From positions 1 through 8,245 of the forward strand of contig PMIV01000201.1 in the NCBI GenBank assembly GCA_003158355.1: a stretch of DNA of 8,245 nt. The letters run 5' to 3'. This DNA is from Anaerolineaceae bacterium (GTDB taxonomy: Bacteria; Chloroflexota; Anaerolineae; Anaerolineales; Anaerolineaceae). How positions within the stretch are numbered: position 1 is the first letter of the stretch; each line of letters opens with the position of its first letter. Under the pieces are notes generated by a model. It had not been told where the DNA came from. It saw only the letters and a program-made list of their open reading frames with translations, and made no database searches. Position numbers and translations under genes: made by a program. Of this stretch, positions 1 to 5,767 are shown one piece after another.

Positions 1-35
1 TGTGCCCATTGCTATATTTTTATTTCTCTAAAATA

Positions 36-44
36 TGCTATAAC
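36..44 (+). promoter_or_regulatory. Possible extended -10 promoter element upstream of the kinase operon
   Basis: The bases TGCTATAAC match an extended -10 (TGn followed by TATAAC, five of six to TATAAT). Transcription would begin near position 51 and leave a leader of about 180 bases before the kinase start codon. No good -35 box lies at the right distance, which is tolerable for an extended -10 promoter. The same CTATAACAA string recurs upstream of the diguanylate cyclase. This is motif matching only, in AT-rich DNA. Confidence 0.3.
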
Positions 45-52
45 AATATATA

Positions 53-67
53 TGAAGTAGTACTTCA
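53..67. promoter_or_regulatory. 15-bp perfect palindrome, operator candidate
   Basis: TGAAGTAGTACTTCA is a perfect inverted repeat, with seven-base arms around a single central G. It begins about nine bases downstream of the candidate -10 element and so would cover the predicted transcription start. That is a usual place for a repressor operator. Which protein would bind it is unknown; OmpR-family regulators more often bind direct repeats, so the adjacent regulator is not an obvious match. Confidence 0.35.
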
Positions 68-188
68 GTCGGATTTGCTGAATTTGTTAAGCAGCGAGTT
101 ATATTTGGATTTCATCGGGGACGGTTCAATTGAAATCGCTTCAGTTTAATTTTATTAAGCTGCAAAACGGCTGGTATGAAAATAATTG

Positions 189-214
189 TTTCCAATCTGG
201 GATAAGGTTGGAAA
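189..214 (+). other. Leader hairpin just before the kinase ribosome-binding site
   Basis: TTTCCAATC and GGTTGGAAA pair over nine bases, with one G-U wobble, around an eight-base loop. The stem ends two bases before the AAGAAAGG ribosome-binding region (217-224). In the mRNA it could affect access to the start site. There is no U tract, so it is not a terminator. Confidence 0.35.
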
Positions 215-229
215 ATAAGAAAGGTCCGT

Positions 230-2149
230 ATGGGACAAAACGAAACATATTTAGACGATCTTTTTCTAGGGTTGCAGACCTCCTTTGATAGCGCGACTGC
301 AACAGAGAAAAGACGTCTGGCCGCCCAGATCTATCCCTGGGTGGAGCAACAAGTAAGATCGCTCGGAGACCCGCCCCCTGATGAAAATAACAATATTACG
401 ACCAATGAACAGAATTATTCTTCACCAACCATCCCCGGCGTAAACCAAACATTTAATCAACCTGATATCCTTTTTCGTGAACTAAACAACCTGGCGGAAA
501 GAGAGATCGATCTCAATCAAATCGCAGGGAATATTGAGCAGGTAATTTGGTTTCGCGAAATTCGTTCTGGCCGCATGCTTTACGTCAGTCAAGCCTTTGA
601 AACCGTCTGGGGAAGATCCTGCGCCAGCCTGTATGAAGACCCACTCACCTTGATAGAAAGTATCCATCCTGAAGATCGGGTGCAGGTCATGGTTGCCCGG
701 CCTCGCAGCGATAATAAACCCTTAAACCAGGCGTATCGTATTTTACGTCCGGACGGCAGTTTGCGTTGGATCTTTGCGCGATCATTTTTAATCTCTGGTG
801 AAACCAATGAACCATATTGTCAATTTTGTATTGCTCAGGATATCACCGATCGCAAACAGATCGAACTGGCGCTGCGGAAAACATTGGATCGTACCCGAGA
901 GCAGTTTGATCTTAGCCGCAAAATGAGCCTGGCGCATAAACCAGAAGTGGTATTAAAAACATTAATGTCTGCTCATGAGCTTCGTTCAGCCCGGCGGGCA
1001 ACTCTGCTATTTTTTGAAAATCCAAAAATTGGTCCTGCTCGCGGCGTGGATTTGATTGCTGCGTGGTCCCCCAATTCATCTCTTCCTTCCTGGGGTTTTG
1101 AATCCAATCTTTATGAAGAACCCGCCTTTTTGAAACTCTTTCAACCCAAACAAACGGTTGTGATCTCCAAAATTGATACAGATCCGCGCTTACCCTTACT
1201 GGTACGTGAATTCCTTCAAGAAGGGCAAATTCAAACCCTGGTTATCTTCCCCCTGGTGGCATCTGGAGATTGGCTGGGTTGTTTGCTGGTCTATTACACC
1301 CAGGAAAAGCATTTCGACAACGTCGAATTGCGCCATCTTAAAGTGCTGGTAGATCAGACAACGATCACCCTTTATAACCTCCAATTACTCGAGGTCGCAG
1401 AAGAATCTCGCCACGAAGCAGAACGAGCAAATGAAATTAAAACTGAATTCCTGGCCATGATCTCACATGAACTGCGAACTCCCCTAACTTCAATCATTGG
1501 ATTCACAACCACATTGATGGCCGAAGATGTAGTTTGGGAGCCGGAAGAACAACGTGATTTCACCCAGACCATCCAACAGGAAGCCTTTCGTTTGCAGGAA
1601 TTGATTGACCACTTGCTCATTCTCTCCCGTCTCGAGGCAGGCATGCTGCCAATTTTAGCTGAACCCTGCTCGCTAAAAGACATAATTAAAGACGCTTTGC
1701 CGCAATTGCAAACTCTAACTCTGGGAAAAACACTGGCAATGCATTTACCGGCAAATCTTCCGCAGATCCAGGTGGATCCTAAAAGGGTCGCGCAGGTATT
1801 AGTTAACCTGGTGAGAAATGCCTCCACTTATTCACCCGAAGAATCCGAAATTAGCATTTCAGCAAACCTGCGTGGAGCATTTGTTCAAATTAATGTCACC
1901 GATCAGGGTCCAGGTATCCCTGCAACCGAACACAAAAAAGTATTTAAGGCATTTCAGCGCGGAGTGAACGTGGAAAATAGAGCCGGGCAGGGAGCTGGGT
2001 TAGGGTTAGCAATTTGTAAGGGTCTTGTAGAAGCACATGGTGGCCGAATTTGGATCAAGAAAAAGAATACTTTAGGAGCAACACTTTCTTTTACTCTTCC
2101 AATTGTTTCACCGCAAAATCCTGCAAGTCCTGCAGATTGGGAAGGATGA
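230..2149 (+). CDS. Soluble PAS-GAF sensor histidine kinase
   Basis: This 639-residue protein is a sensor kinase that would autophosphorylate on His413 and pass the phosphate to a response regulator. An unassigned helical N-terminus (1-47) and a polar linker are followed by a PAS domain with its PAC end (about 101-212, ending in the typical DITDRK), a GAF-like domain (about 230-388), a short coiled segment, the HisKA box around SHELRTP (412-418), and a HATPase domain. The ATP-binding boxes are all present: N box with Asn526 and Asn530, G1 box DQGPGIP (558-564), and G2 box GAGLGL (588-593). There is no signal peptide or membrane segment, so it should act in the cytoplasm and sense an internal or diffusible cue. 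The start is supported by AAGAAAGG five to six bases upstream. The next gene, its likely partner regulator, starts three bases after the stop. The family is clear; the signal is unknown. Confidence 0.95.
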   Translation: MGQNETYLDDLFLGLQTSFDSATATEKRRLAAQIYPWVEQQVRSLGDPPPDENNNITTNEQNYSSPTIPGVNQTFNQPDILFRELNNLAEREIDLNQIAGNIEQVIWFREIRSGRMLYVSQAFETVWGRSCASLYEDPLTLIESIHPEDRVQVMVARPRSDNKPLNQAYRILRPDGSLRWIFARSFLISGETNEPYCQFCIAQDITDRKQIELALRKTLDRTREQFDLSRKMSLAHKPEVVLKTLMSAHELRSARRATLLFFENPKIGPARGVDLIAAWSPNSSLPSWGFESNLYEEPAFLKLFQPKQTVVISKIDTDPRLPLLVREFLQEGQIQTLVIFPLVASGDWLGCLLVYYTQEKHFDNVELRHLKVLVDQTTITLYNLQLLEVAEESRHEAERANEIKTEFLAMISHELRTPLTSIIGFTTTLMAEDVVWEPEEQRDFTQTIQQEAFRLQELIDHLLILSRLEAGMLPILAEPCSLKDIIKDALPQLQTLTLGKTLAMHLPANLPQIQVDPKRVAQVLVNLVRNASTYSPEESEISISANLRGAFVQINVTDQGPGIPATEHKKVFKAFQRGVNVENRAGQGAGLGLAICKGLVEAHGGRIWIKKKNTLGATLSFTLPIVSPQNPASPADWEG

Positions 2150-2152
2150 ATT

Positions 2153-2836
2153 ATGGGAAATATTTTAATAGTTGAAGATGATCCCAACATCCGCAAACTT
2201 GTGCGGGTGAACCTCGTGAAACGTGGTTATACGGTCAGTGAAGCCGGAGATAGTCATCAGGCAATTGCCCTCTTTCAAGAACTTCCTGTAGACCTGGTCC
2301 TACTCGATTTACTGTTACCTGGGCTTTCGGGTGTTGATATTTGCACCTGGATAAGAGCTCGTTCTGACGTTCCGATCATCATTTTAAGTGCACGTTCAGA
2401 AGAAGACATGAAAGTCGCTGCTCTGGATGCCGGCGCAGATGATTATGTTACCAAGCCATTTGGACAGGAAGAATTACTGGCGCGGGTACGTGCATTCTTG
2501 CGCAGGACCTATGTATCAGCGAAAACAAACGATGCAAAAATTCAAATCGGGGATCTTTTTATTGATCTCGAAGCTCGCCGTGTTTTCATCGGTGATAACG
2601 ATCTGCATCTTACCCGCACGGAATATGCCATTCTGTCGGAATTGGCGCAACGGCTTGATTCCATTGTCACCCATGACGAAATATTAACTCAGGTATGGGG
2701 GCCGGAATATCGTGGTTCCAATCATTATCTGCATACTTATCTTGGCCGACTGCGGAAAAAATTGGGAGATTACGGTGACCTTCTCGAGACAGTTCCCGGA
2801 ATGGGATACAACTTACACTCGAAGAAAATATTTTAA
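2153..2836 (+). CDS. OmpR/PhoB-family response regulator
   Basis: This 227-residue protein is a DNA-binding response regulator of usual family length. The receiver domain (1-118) has the acidic pocket (Glu8, Asp9, Asp10), the phosphoacceptor Asp52 in the LLDLLLPG segment, Ser79 as the switch residue and Lys101 in the TKPF motif. The winged-helix output domain (about 128-222) shows the LTRTEY and VWGPEY segments and the C-terminal RLRKKLGD and VPGMGY hairpin typical of Trans_reg_C. It starts three bases after the kinase stop. Its ribosome-binding site GGAAGGA lies inside the last kinase codons, so the two are co-transcribed and probably coupled. The kinase is the likely phosphodonor. Target genes cannot be read from the sequence; the palindromes upstream of the kinase and of the cyclase are candidates only. 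Confidence 0.95.
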   Translation: MGNILIVEDDPNIRKLVRVNLVKRGYTVSEAGDSHQAIALFQELPVDLVLLDLLLPGLSGVDICTWIRARSDVPIIILSARSEEDMKVAALDAGADDYVTKPFGQEELLARVRAFLRRTYVSAKTNDAKIQIGDLFIDLEARRVFIGDNDLHLTRTEYAILSELAQRLDSIVTHDEILTQVWGPEYRGSNHYLHTYLGRLRKKLGDYGDLLETVPGMGYNLHSKKIF

Positions 2837-2894
2837 TAGTTTTTTTATAGGTTAGATTTAGAACATTTATAGCCTTTCATAAATATCATGATAC

Positions 2895-2916
2895 TATAAC
2901 AAAATAATATTTTGTT
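2895..2916. promoter_or_regulatory. AT-rich 19-bp palindrome overlapping a possible -10 box, upstream of the cyclase
   Basis: AACAAAATAATATTTTGTT (2898-2916) is a perfect palindrome centred on 2907. It overlaps TATAAC (2895-2900), a possible -10 element about 100 bases before the diguanylate cyclase start. No convincing -35 is visible. With no G/C-rich stem it is a poor terminator for the regulator gene, and a DNA-level operator is more likely. It carries the CTATAACAA 9-mer (2894-2902) also found at 38-46. Confidence 0.35.
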
Positions 2917-3003
2917 GGCTGTATGTTTTTATTTTTCCGTAACCAAATCGATCATTAACGAGAGCAAGACACACAAAGTATTTGGGGAAGATTCAGGGAT
3001 AGG

Positions 3004-3969
3004 ATGAAGGACTCTCTTTTTATTGAATTACAGGAATCGGAGCTTCGCTATCGCCGCTTATTTGAAGCCGCCCAGGACGGTATTTTAATTCTGGATGCCG
3101 AAACCGGCATGATCGAAGATGTCAACCCTTTTTTAATCAAAATGTTGGGTTATTCTCGCGATGAGTTTATTAAAAGGAAACTTTGGGAAGTTGGAGCCTT
3201 CAAGGATGTAAAAGCCAGTAAGAATGCATTCGTTGCCTTGCAAAATGACGAATATATTCGTTACAAAGACCTGCCCCTCAAGGCAAAAGACGGAAAATTG
3301 TTTCAGGTGGAATTTGTCAGTAATGTTTATTTGGTTAGGAACAAAAAAGTAATTCAATGCAATATTCGTGATATCACTGATCGCACAAAGGCACAAAATG
3401 CTTTGATCAAAAGCAAATTGTTGTTCCGAGAGCAATCCCTACGCGATCACTTGACCGGATTGTATAATCGGCGTTACCTGGAAGAAACATTAAATCGTGA
3501 GATACTGCGAGCTTTTCGCAAACACCTTTCATTGGGCGTCACAATGTTGGATATTGATAATTTTAAACAATATAACGACACAAAGGGTCATGCTGCAGGA
3601 GATACAATGCTGCAGGAATTAAGCAAAGTCATGCTCAATAAAATCCGCGAAGAAGATATCGCCTGTCGTTATGGGGGAGATGAATTTATTATTGTTCTCC
3701 CTGAAGCTTCACGCGAAGTAATTCTGGATCGAGCCACAAGTATTTGTGAATTTCAAAAACAAGTCAAAATAGAAAGCAATGGAGAAATCATTCAAGTACC
3801 TACTGTTTCTCTGGGTATTGCTGTTTTTCCTGAGGATGGCACTACGAGTGATGAAATATTAAAAGCTGCTGATCATGCTCTTTTTCAGGCCAAACACCAA
3901 GGAGGCGGTCAGGTGGCACAATTAAACAGTGCACTTCCTCCTGGAAATGTTTACTCAATTTCAAAATGA
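3004..3969 (+). CDS. PAS-GGDEF diguanylate cyclase
   Basis: This 321-residue protein should make cyclic di-GMP from two GTP. A PAS domain (about 13-127, ending in RDITDRTKA) is joined by a short helix to a GGDEF domain (about 145-308). The signature GGDEF is intact at 224-228. The metal and nucleotide residues are present: Asp183 in LDID, Asn191 in FKQYND and Asp200 in GHAAGD. An inhibitory-site RxxD (Arg215 to Asp218, REED) sits exactly five residues before GGDEF, so product feedback inhibition is expected. There is no EAL or HD-GYP domain and no membrane segment, so it is a cytoplasmic, synthesis-only enzyme. AGGGA at 2995-2999 supports the start. It lies 167 bases after the response regulator on the same strand, with possible promoter signals between, so it may be separately transcribed. 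Its PAS ligand is unknown. Confidence 0.95.
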   Translation: MKDSLFIELQESELRYRRLFEAAQDGILILDAETGMIEDVNPFLIKMLGYSRDEFIKRKLWEVGAFKDVKASKNAFVALQNDEYIRYKDLPLKAKDGKLFQVEFVSNVYLVRNKKVIQCNIRDITDRTKAQNALIKSKLLFREQSLRDHLTGLYNRRYLEETLNREILRAFRKHLSLGVTMLDIDNFKQYNDTKGHAAGDTMLQELSKVMLNKIREEDIACRYGGDEFIIVLPEASREVILDRATSICEFQKQVKIESNGEIIQVPTVSLGIAVFPEDGTTSDEILKAADHALFQAKHQGGGQVAQLNSALPPGNVYSISK

Positions 3970-3979
3970 TTACTCAAAC

Positions 3980-4003
3980 TCAGATCCTCTACCTTTGATC
4001 TGA
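3980..4003 (+). other. Hairpin just after the cyclase stop codon
   Basis: TCAGATC and GATCTGA form a perfect seven-base stem with a ten-base loop, beginning 11 bases after the cyclase stop. No U tract follows, so it is at best an mRNA 3'-end structure or a factor-assisted terminator. Confidence 0.35.
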
Positions 4004-4032
4004 ATTCCTCCCCAAAAGGACAACGTTCCGTA

Positions 4033-4059
4033 CTCCCCGACAATTTCACCGCCGGGGAG
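4033..4059. other. GC-rich hairpin in the cyclase-dps spacer
   Basis: CTCCCCG and CGGGGAG pair perfectly over seven bases with a 13-base loop. It is the most GC-rich element in an AT-rich 262-base spacer. Neither strand has a U run after the stem, so a classical intrinsic terminator is not supported. The rest of the spacer (3970-4231) shows no convincing gene. Confidence 0.35.
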
Positions 4060-4231
4060 AATTGGTTAATTGAAATATCCAAAATTGCCAGCCAAGCAGA
4101 ATTAAGGGATTGGTGATCAAACCTCATTTTCGTGATTTGATAGATTTTATATAGAAAGAATTGGGGACGAATATAGTCTGAATAAATTAAGATGATATTG
4201 CAAGACAAATTATTAATCGAAGGGACGCCAC

Positions 4232-4789
4232 ATGGACGGTAATCGAAACGATGGGCACAACCCAAATATGCAAGTTGTCATCCAACCCAATATTGGATTG
4301 GATAGTGATGTTCGTCTAGCAGTTGTGGCAATCTTAAATAACTCTCTGGCGAATGAAGCAGTGCTGACTCAAAAAATTCGCTGCTCACATTGGAACATAA
4401 GTGGAGCTGGTTTTTTTGAATTGCATATCCTTTTTAATTCTCAATATGAACAATTGAATGCAATCTCTGATGAAATAGCCGAGCGAGCCAGAATGTTGGG
4501 TGGTATCGCTATTGGCAGTTTGCAAGAATTTATTAAATTCACACGCCTTGAGGAAAAATCCGGCGAGATCCCAGAAATTATTGACATACTGGCTGACCAC
4601 GAATCCATCATTCGTTTCTTGCGTGAGGATGCTAAAAAATGTACGGATGAATTTGAAGATGAAGGCACATTTGAATTGCTGATAGGCATATTACGTCTGC
4701 ATGAAAAAATGGCGTGGATGTTGCGTTCTTATTTTGAGAACGAACCGGTTCCCAATGAAATCCCAAAGAGGATTATAAAAAATGAATAA
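4232..4789 (+). CDS. Dps-like ferritin (starvation DNA-protection / iron-oxidising protein)
   Basis: This 185-residue protein is a Dps/ferritin-like four-helix protein. Family members form 12-subunit shells that oxidise and store iron and guard DNA from peroxide. The helix with SHWNISG (52-58), the LH pair at 64-65 and DEIAERARMLGG (80-91) are the family hallmarks. His53, His65, Asp80 and Glu84 align without gaps to the inter-subunit ferroxidase ligands His31, His43, Asp58 and Glu62 of Listeria Dps. The position of the fifth ligand (Asp47) is Asn69 here. The rest is helical, with DHESIIRFLRED (122-133) and LHEKMAWMLRSYF (156-168) typical of the later helices. The N-terminus is about 20 residues longer than minimal Dps and is not Lys-rich, so direct DNA binding is uncertain. 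The start is backed by GAAGGGA (4219-4225) with a six-base spacer; Met13 is an alternative. The gene appears monocistronic or the head of the following small-gene group. Confidence 0.9.
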   Translation: MDGNRNDGHNPNMQVVIQPNIGLDSDVRLAVVAILNNSLANEAVLTQKIRCSHWNISGAGFFELHILFNSQYEQLNAISDEIAERARMLGGIAIGSLQEFIKFTRLEEKSGEIPEIIDILADHESIIRFLREDAKKCTDEFEDEGTFELLIGILRLHEKMAWMLRSYFENEPVPNEIPKRIIKNE

Positions 4790-4973
4790 TTTCCCAACAG
4801 CGAAAAAGGACCGATAACATTTATTAATAAGGAAACAGAACCACTCTATTAGGAAATAAATCCGTTCTCATCATTACGGTCAAAATCATTGTCGCGGAGG
4901 TGGTCGTTTGGGTGATTGGTGAATAATTAAGACGCATTGACAAGGTCGAAAATCACCAAGTAGAGGTAATGGG

Positions 4974-4980
4974 AAAAGGA
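4974..4980 (+). promoter_or_regulatory. Ribosome-binding site deciding the start of the small membrane protein
   Basis: AAAAGGA lies six bases before the ATG at 4987. The earlier in-frame ATG at 4969 has AGAGG only two bases away, which is too close, so the shorter 57-residue form is preferred. Confidence 0.6.
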
Positions 4981-4986
4981 AATAAG

Positions 4987-5160
4987 ATGGAAAGCTCGCC
5001 AGAAAAAACCAGTTTAGAACCCCGCCAGTCGGGTTCTTTTTCAAAAGTTTTATTTTCCGCTCTTGGAGTGGTTTTGTCACTGATCGGTTTTGAAACCCTT
5101 TCAAAGAAAGATCAATTGGATGCCGGGATCGATCTCAACAACAACGACCAGGAAGATTGA
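4987..5160 (+). CDS. Small single-pass membrane protein, function unknown
   Basis: I do not recognise this 57-residue protein. It has a polar N-terminus rich in Ser, Glu and Pro, one hydrophobic segment (about residues 18-37, from SKVLFSAL to LIGFETL), Lys-Lys immediately after it and an acidic Asn/Asp-rich tail. This looks like a single transmembrane helix with a short tail on each side. A longer reading from the ATG at 4969 would add six residues (MGKGNK) but has a badly spaced ribosome-binding site. It lies 197 bases after the Dps-like gene and 139 bases before the zinc-ribbon gene, on the same strand. That it is a gene is likely from the clean ribosome-binding site and the sensible membrane topology; no role can be given. 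Confidence 0.6.
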   Translation: MESSPEKTSLEPRQSGSFSKVLFSALGVVLSLIGFETLSKKDQLDAGIDLNNNDQED

Positions 5161-5287
5161 TGCGACCAATTCTCTCAATGATCTTTTAAGGTGGCGCAAT
5201 CCTGAATTGAAATACAAAGACAATTTTTTCCTGTCCAACATTGCATTGAATGGAAAGAATGATTTTTACTGGAGCATTGACCCACAG

Positions 5288-5293
5288 AAAGGA
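5288..5293 (+). promoter_or_regulatory. Ribosome-binding site deciding the start of the zinc-ribbon gene
   Basis: AAAGGA sits exactly six bases before the ATG at 5300. This favours the internal start over the far-upstream ATG at 5090, which lies inside the preceding gene in another frame. Confidence 0.6.
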
Positions 5294-5299
5294 AAGATC

Positions 5300-5521
5300 A
5301 TGGTAAATCAGATTGTATGTCCAAATTGTAAAAGAATAATTTCGCATAATCCGGTCATAGAGGATGCAGCCAAAGGCGCTGGTTCAGATACTCAATCCTT
5401 GACTTGCGAATGCGGTGAAAGAATCACTTACTGGCAAATTGATGATCAGCTCAGAAAACAAAAAACAACCGGTAAGAGACTGCTTAAATGGATTCGCTCT
5501 CCCTTTGTTCACCGGAAATGA
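5300..5521 (+). CDS. Small zinc-ribbon-like protein
   Basis: This 73-residue protein has two cysteine knuckles, CPNC at 7-10 and CECG at 36-39 (Cys36 and Cys38), about 25 residues apart. The second is followed by the strand-like ERITYWQ. This is the layout of a four-Cys zinc ribbon in which the second knuckle is CxC rather than CxxC. The C-terminal third (about 50-73) is strongly basic, with repeated Lys and Arg, which suggests contact with nucleic acid or ribosomes, but this is inference. The reading frame stays open upstream to 5090. The upstream part overlaps the membrane protein gene in another frame and has no protein-like character, and the well-spaced ribosome-binding site at 5288-5293 marks 5300 as the start. 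I cannot assign a named family. Confidence 0.7.
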   Translation: MVNQIVCPNCKRIISHNPVIEDAAKGAGSDTQSLTCECGERITYWQIDDQLRKQKTTGKRLLKWIRSPFVHRK

Positions 5522-5546
5522 ACGTGTCAGTCGGGATTGGCAAAAT

Positions 5547-5576
5547 TTGTAAACCAGTTTCTCTAACTTTTATGCT
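5547..5576 (+). promoter_or_regulatory. Weak promoter candidate before the Lys-rich peptide gene
   Basis: TTGTAA (5547-5552) and TATGCT (5571-5576) are separated by 18 bases. Each matches four of six consensus positions. A transcript would start near 5583, about 50 bases before the 43-residue peptide gene. This is a weak match that could occur by chance. Confidence 0.25.
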
Positions 5577-5621
5577 GACCTCAAGTCATTTTCAGAAGTC
5601 AACTTTGAATCAACCAGAATC

Positions 5622-5627
5622 AGGAGG
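5622..5627 (+). promoter_or_regulatory. Perfect Shine-Dalgarno sequence for a 43-residue gene
   Basis: AGGAGG is a full consensus ribosome-binding site, the best in the window. It lies eight bases before the ATG at 5636 and is the main reason to accept the very short reading frame that follows. Confidence 0.75.
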
Positions 5628-5635
5628 AAAAAACC

Positions 5636-5767
5636 ATGTCCGAGAAAAAAAGTAGATTGAAAGCCAAGCTAAAAGAAAAATTGGCATCCAAGGGAAAAAC
5701 CACTCAGAAACAGCCTGTGAAACAAGAAGTACGTAAAGAGGCTGCAGTTGTAGGAGCAAAAAAATAA
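5636..5767 (+). CDS. 43-residue Lys-rich basic peptide, function unknown
   Basis: This is a very short gene that length-filtered gene finders may miss. It encodes 43 residues, 13 of them Lys. The start MSEKKSRLKAKLKEKLASKG reads as an amphipathic basic helix, followed by a Gln/Lys stretch and ending AVVGAKK. There is no Cys, no hydrophobic segment and no signal peptide. It could bind nucleic acid or the ribosome, but that is inference from charge alone. The ATG follows a perfect AGGAGG. The stop TAA shares its last base with the next gene's ATG (TAATG), so the two are probably translationally coupled and functionally linked. No named family is recognised. Confidence 0.7.
   Translation: MSEKKSRLKAKLKEKLASKGKTTQKQPVKQEVRKEAAVVGAKK

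Noticed and set aside
1372..1827. 151-codon open frame on the minus strand inside the kinase gene
   Set aside because: It lies wholly opposite a conserved histidine kinase, is rich in Ser, Arg and Cys with no domain-like pattern, and is a shadow of the real gene.
2827..2850. T run after the response regulator, as a possible terminator
   Set aside because: The run of T is preceded only by the AAAATATTTT palindrome, with no stable GC-containing stem.
3951..4265. 104-codon minus-strand frame over the cyclase-dps spacer
   Set aside because: It runs into both flanking genes, has no clear ribosome-binding site and no recognisable motif, and would overlap the Dps start antisense.
4831..4923. Hydrophobic frame in the dps-membrane protein spacer (SVLIITVKIIVAEVVVWVIGE)
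   Set aside because: It looks like a membrane helix but has no ATG, and no start codon is suitably placed behind a ribosome-binding site. It may be a decayed gene, but chance is as likely.
4916..4959. TTGGTGA / TCACCAA inverted repeat before the small membrane protein
   Set aside because: The stem is only seven bases with a 30-base loop, with no other support; chance is likely.
5090..5299. Upstream extension of the zinc-ribbon frame
   Set aside because: It overlaps the membrane protein gene in another frame, lacks a credible ribosome-binding site and has no protein-like pattern; the start at 5300 has a well-spaced AAAGGA.
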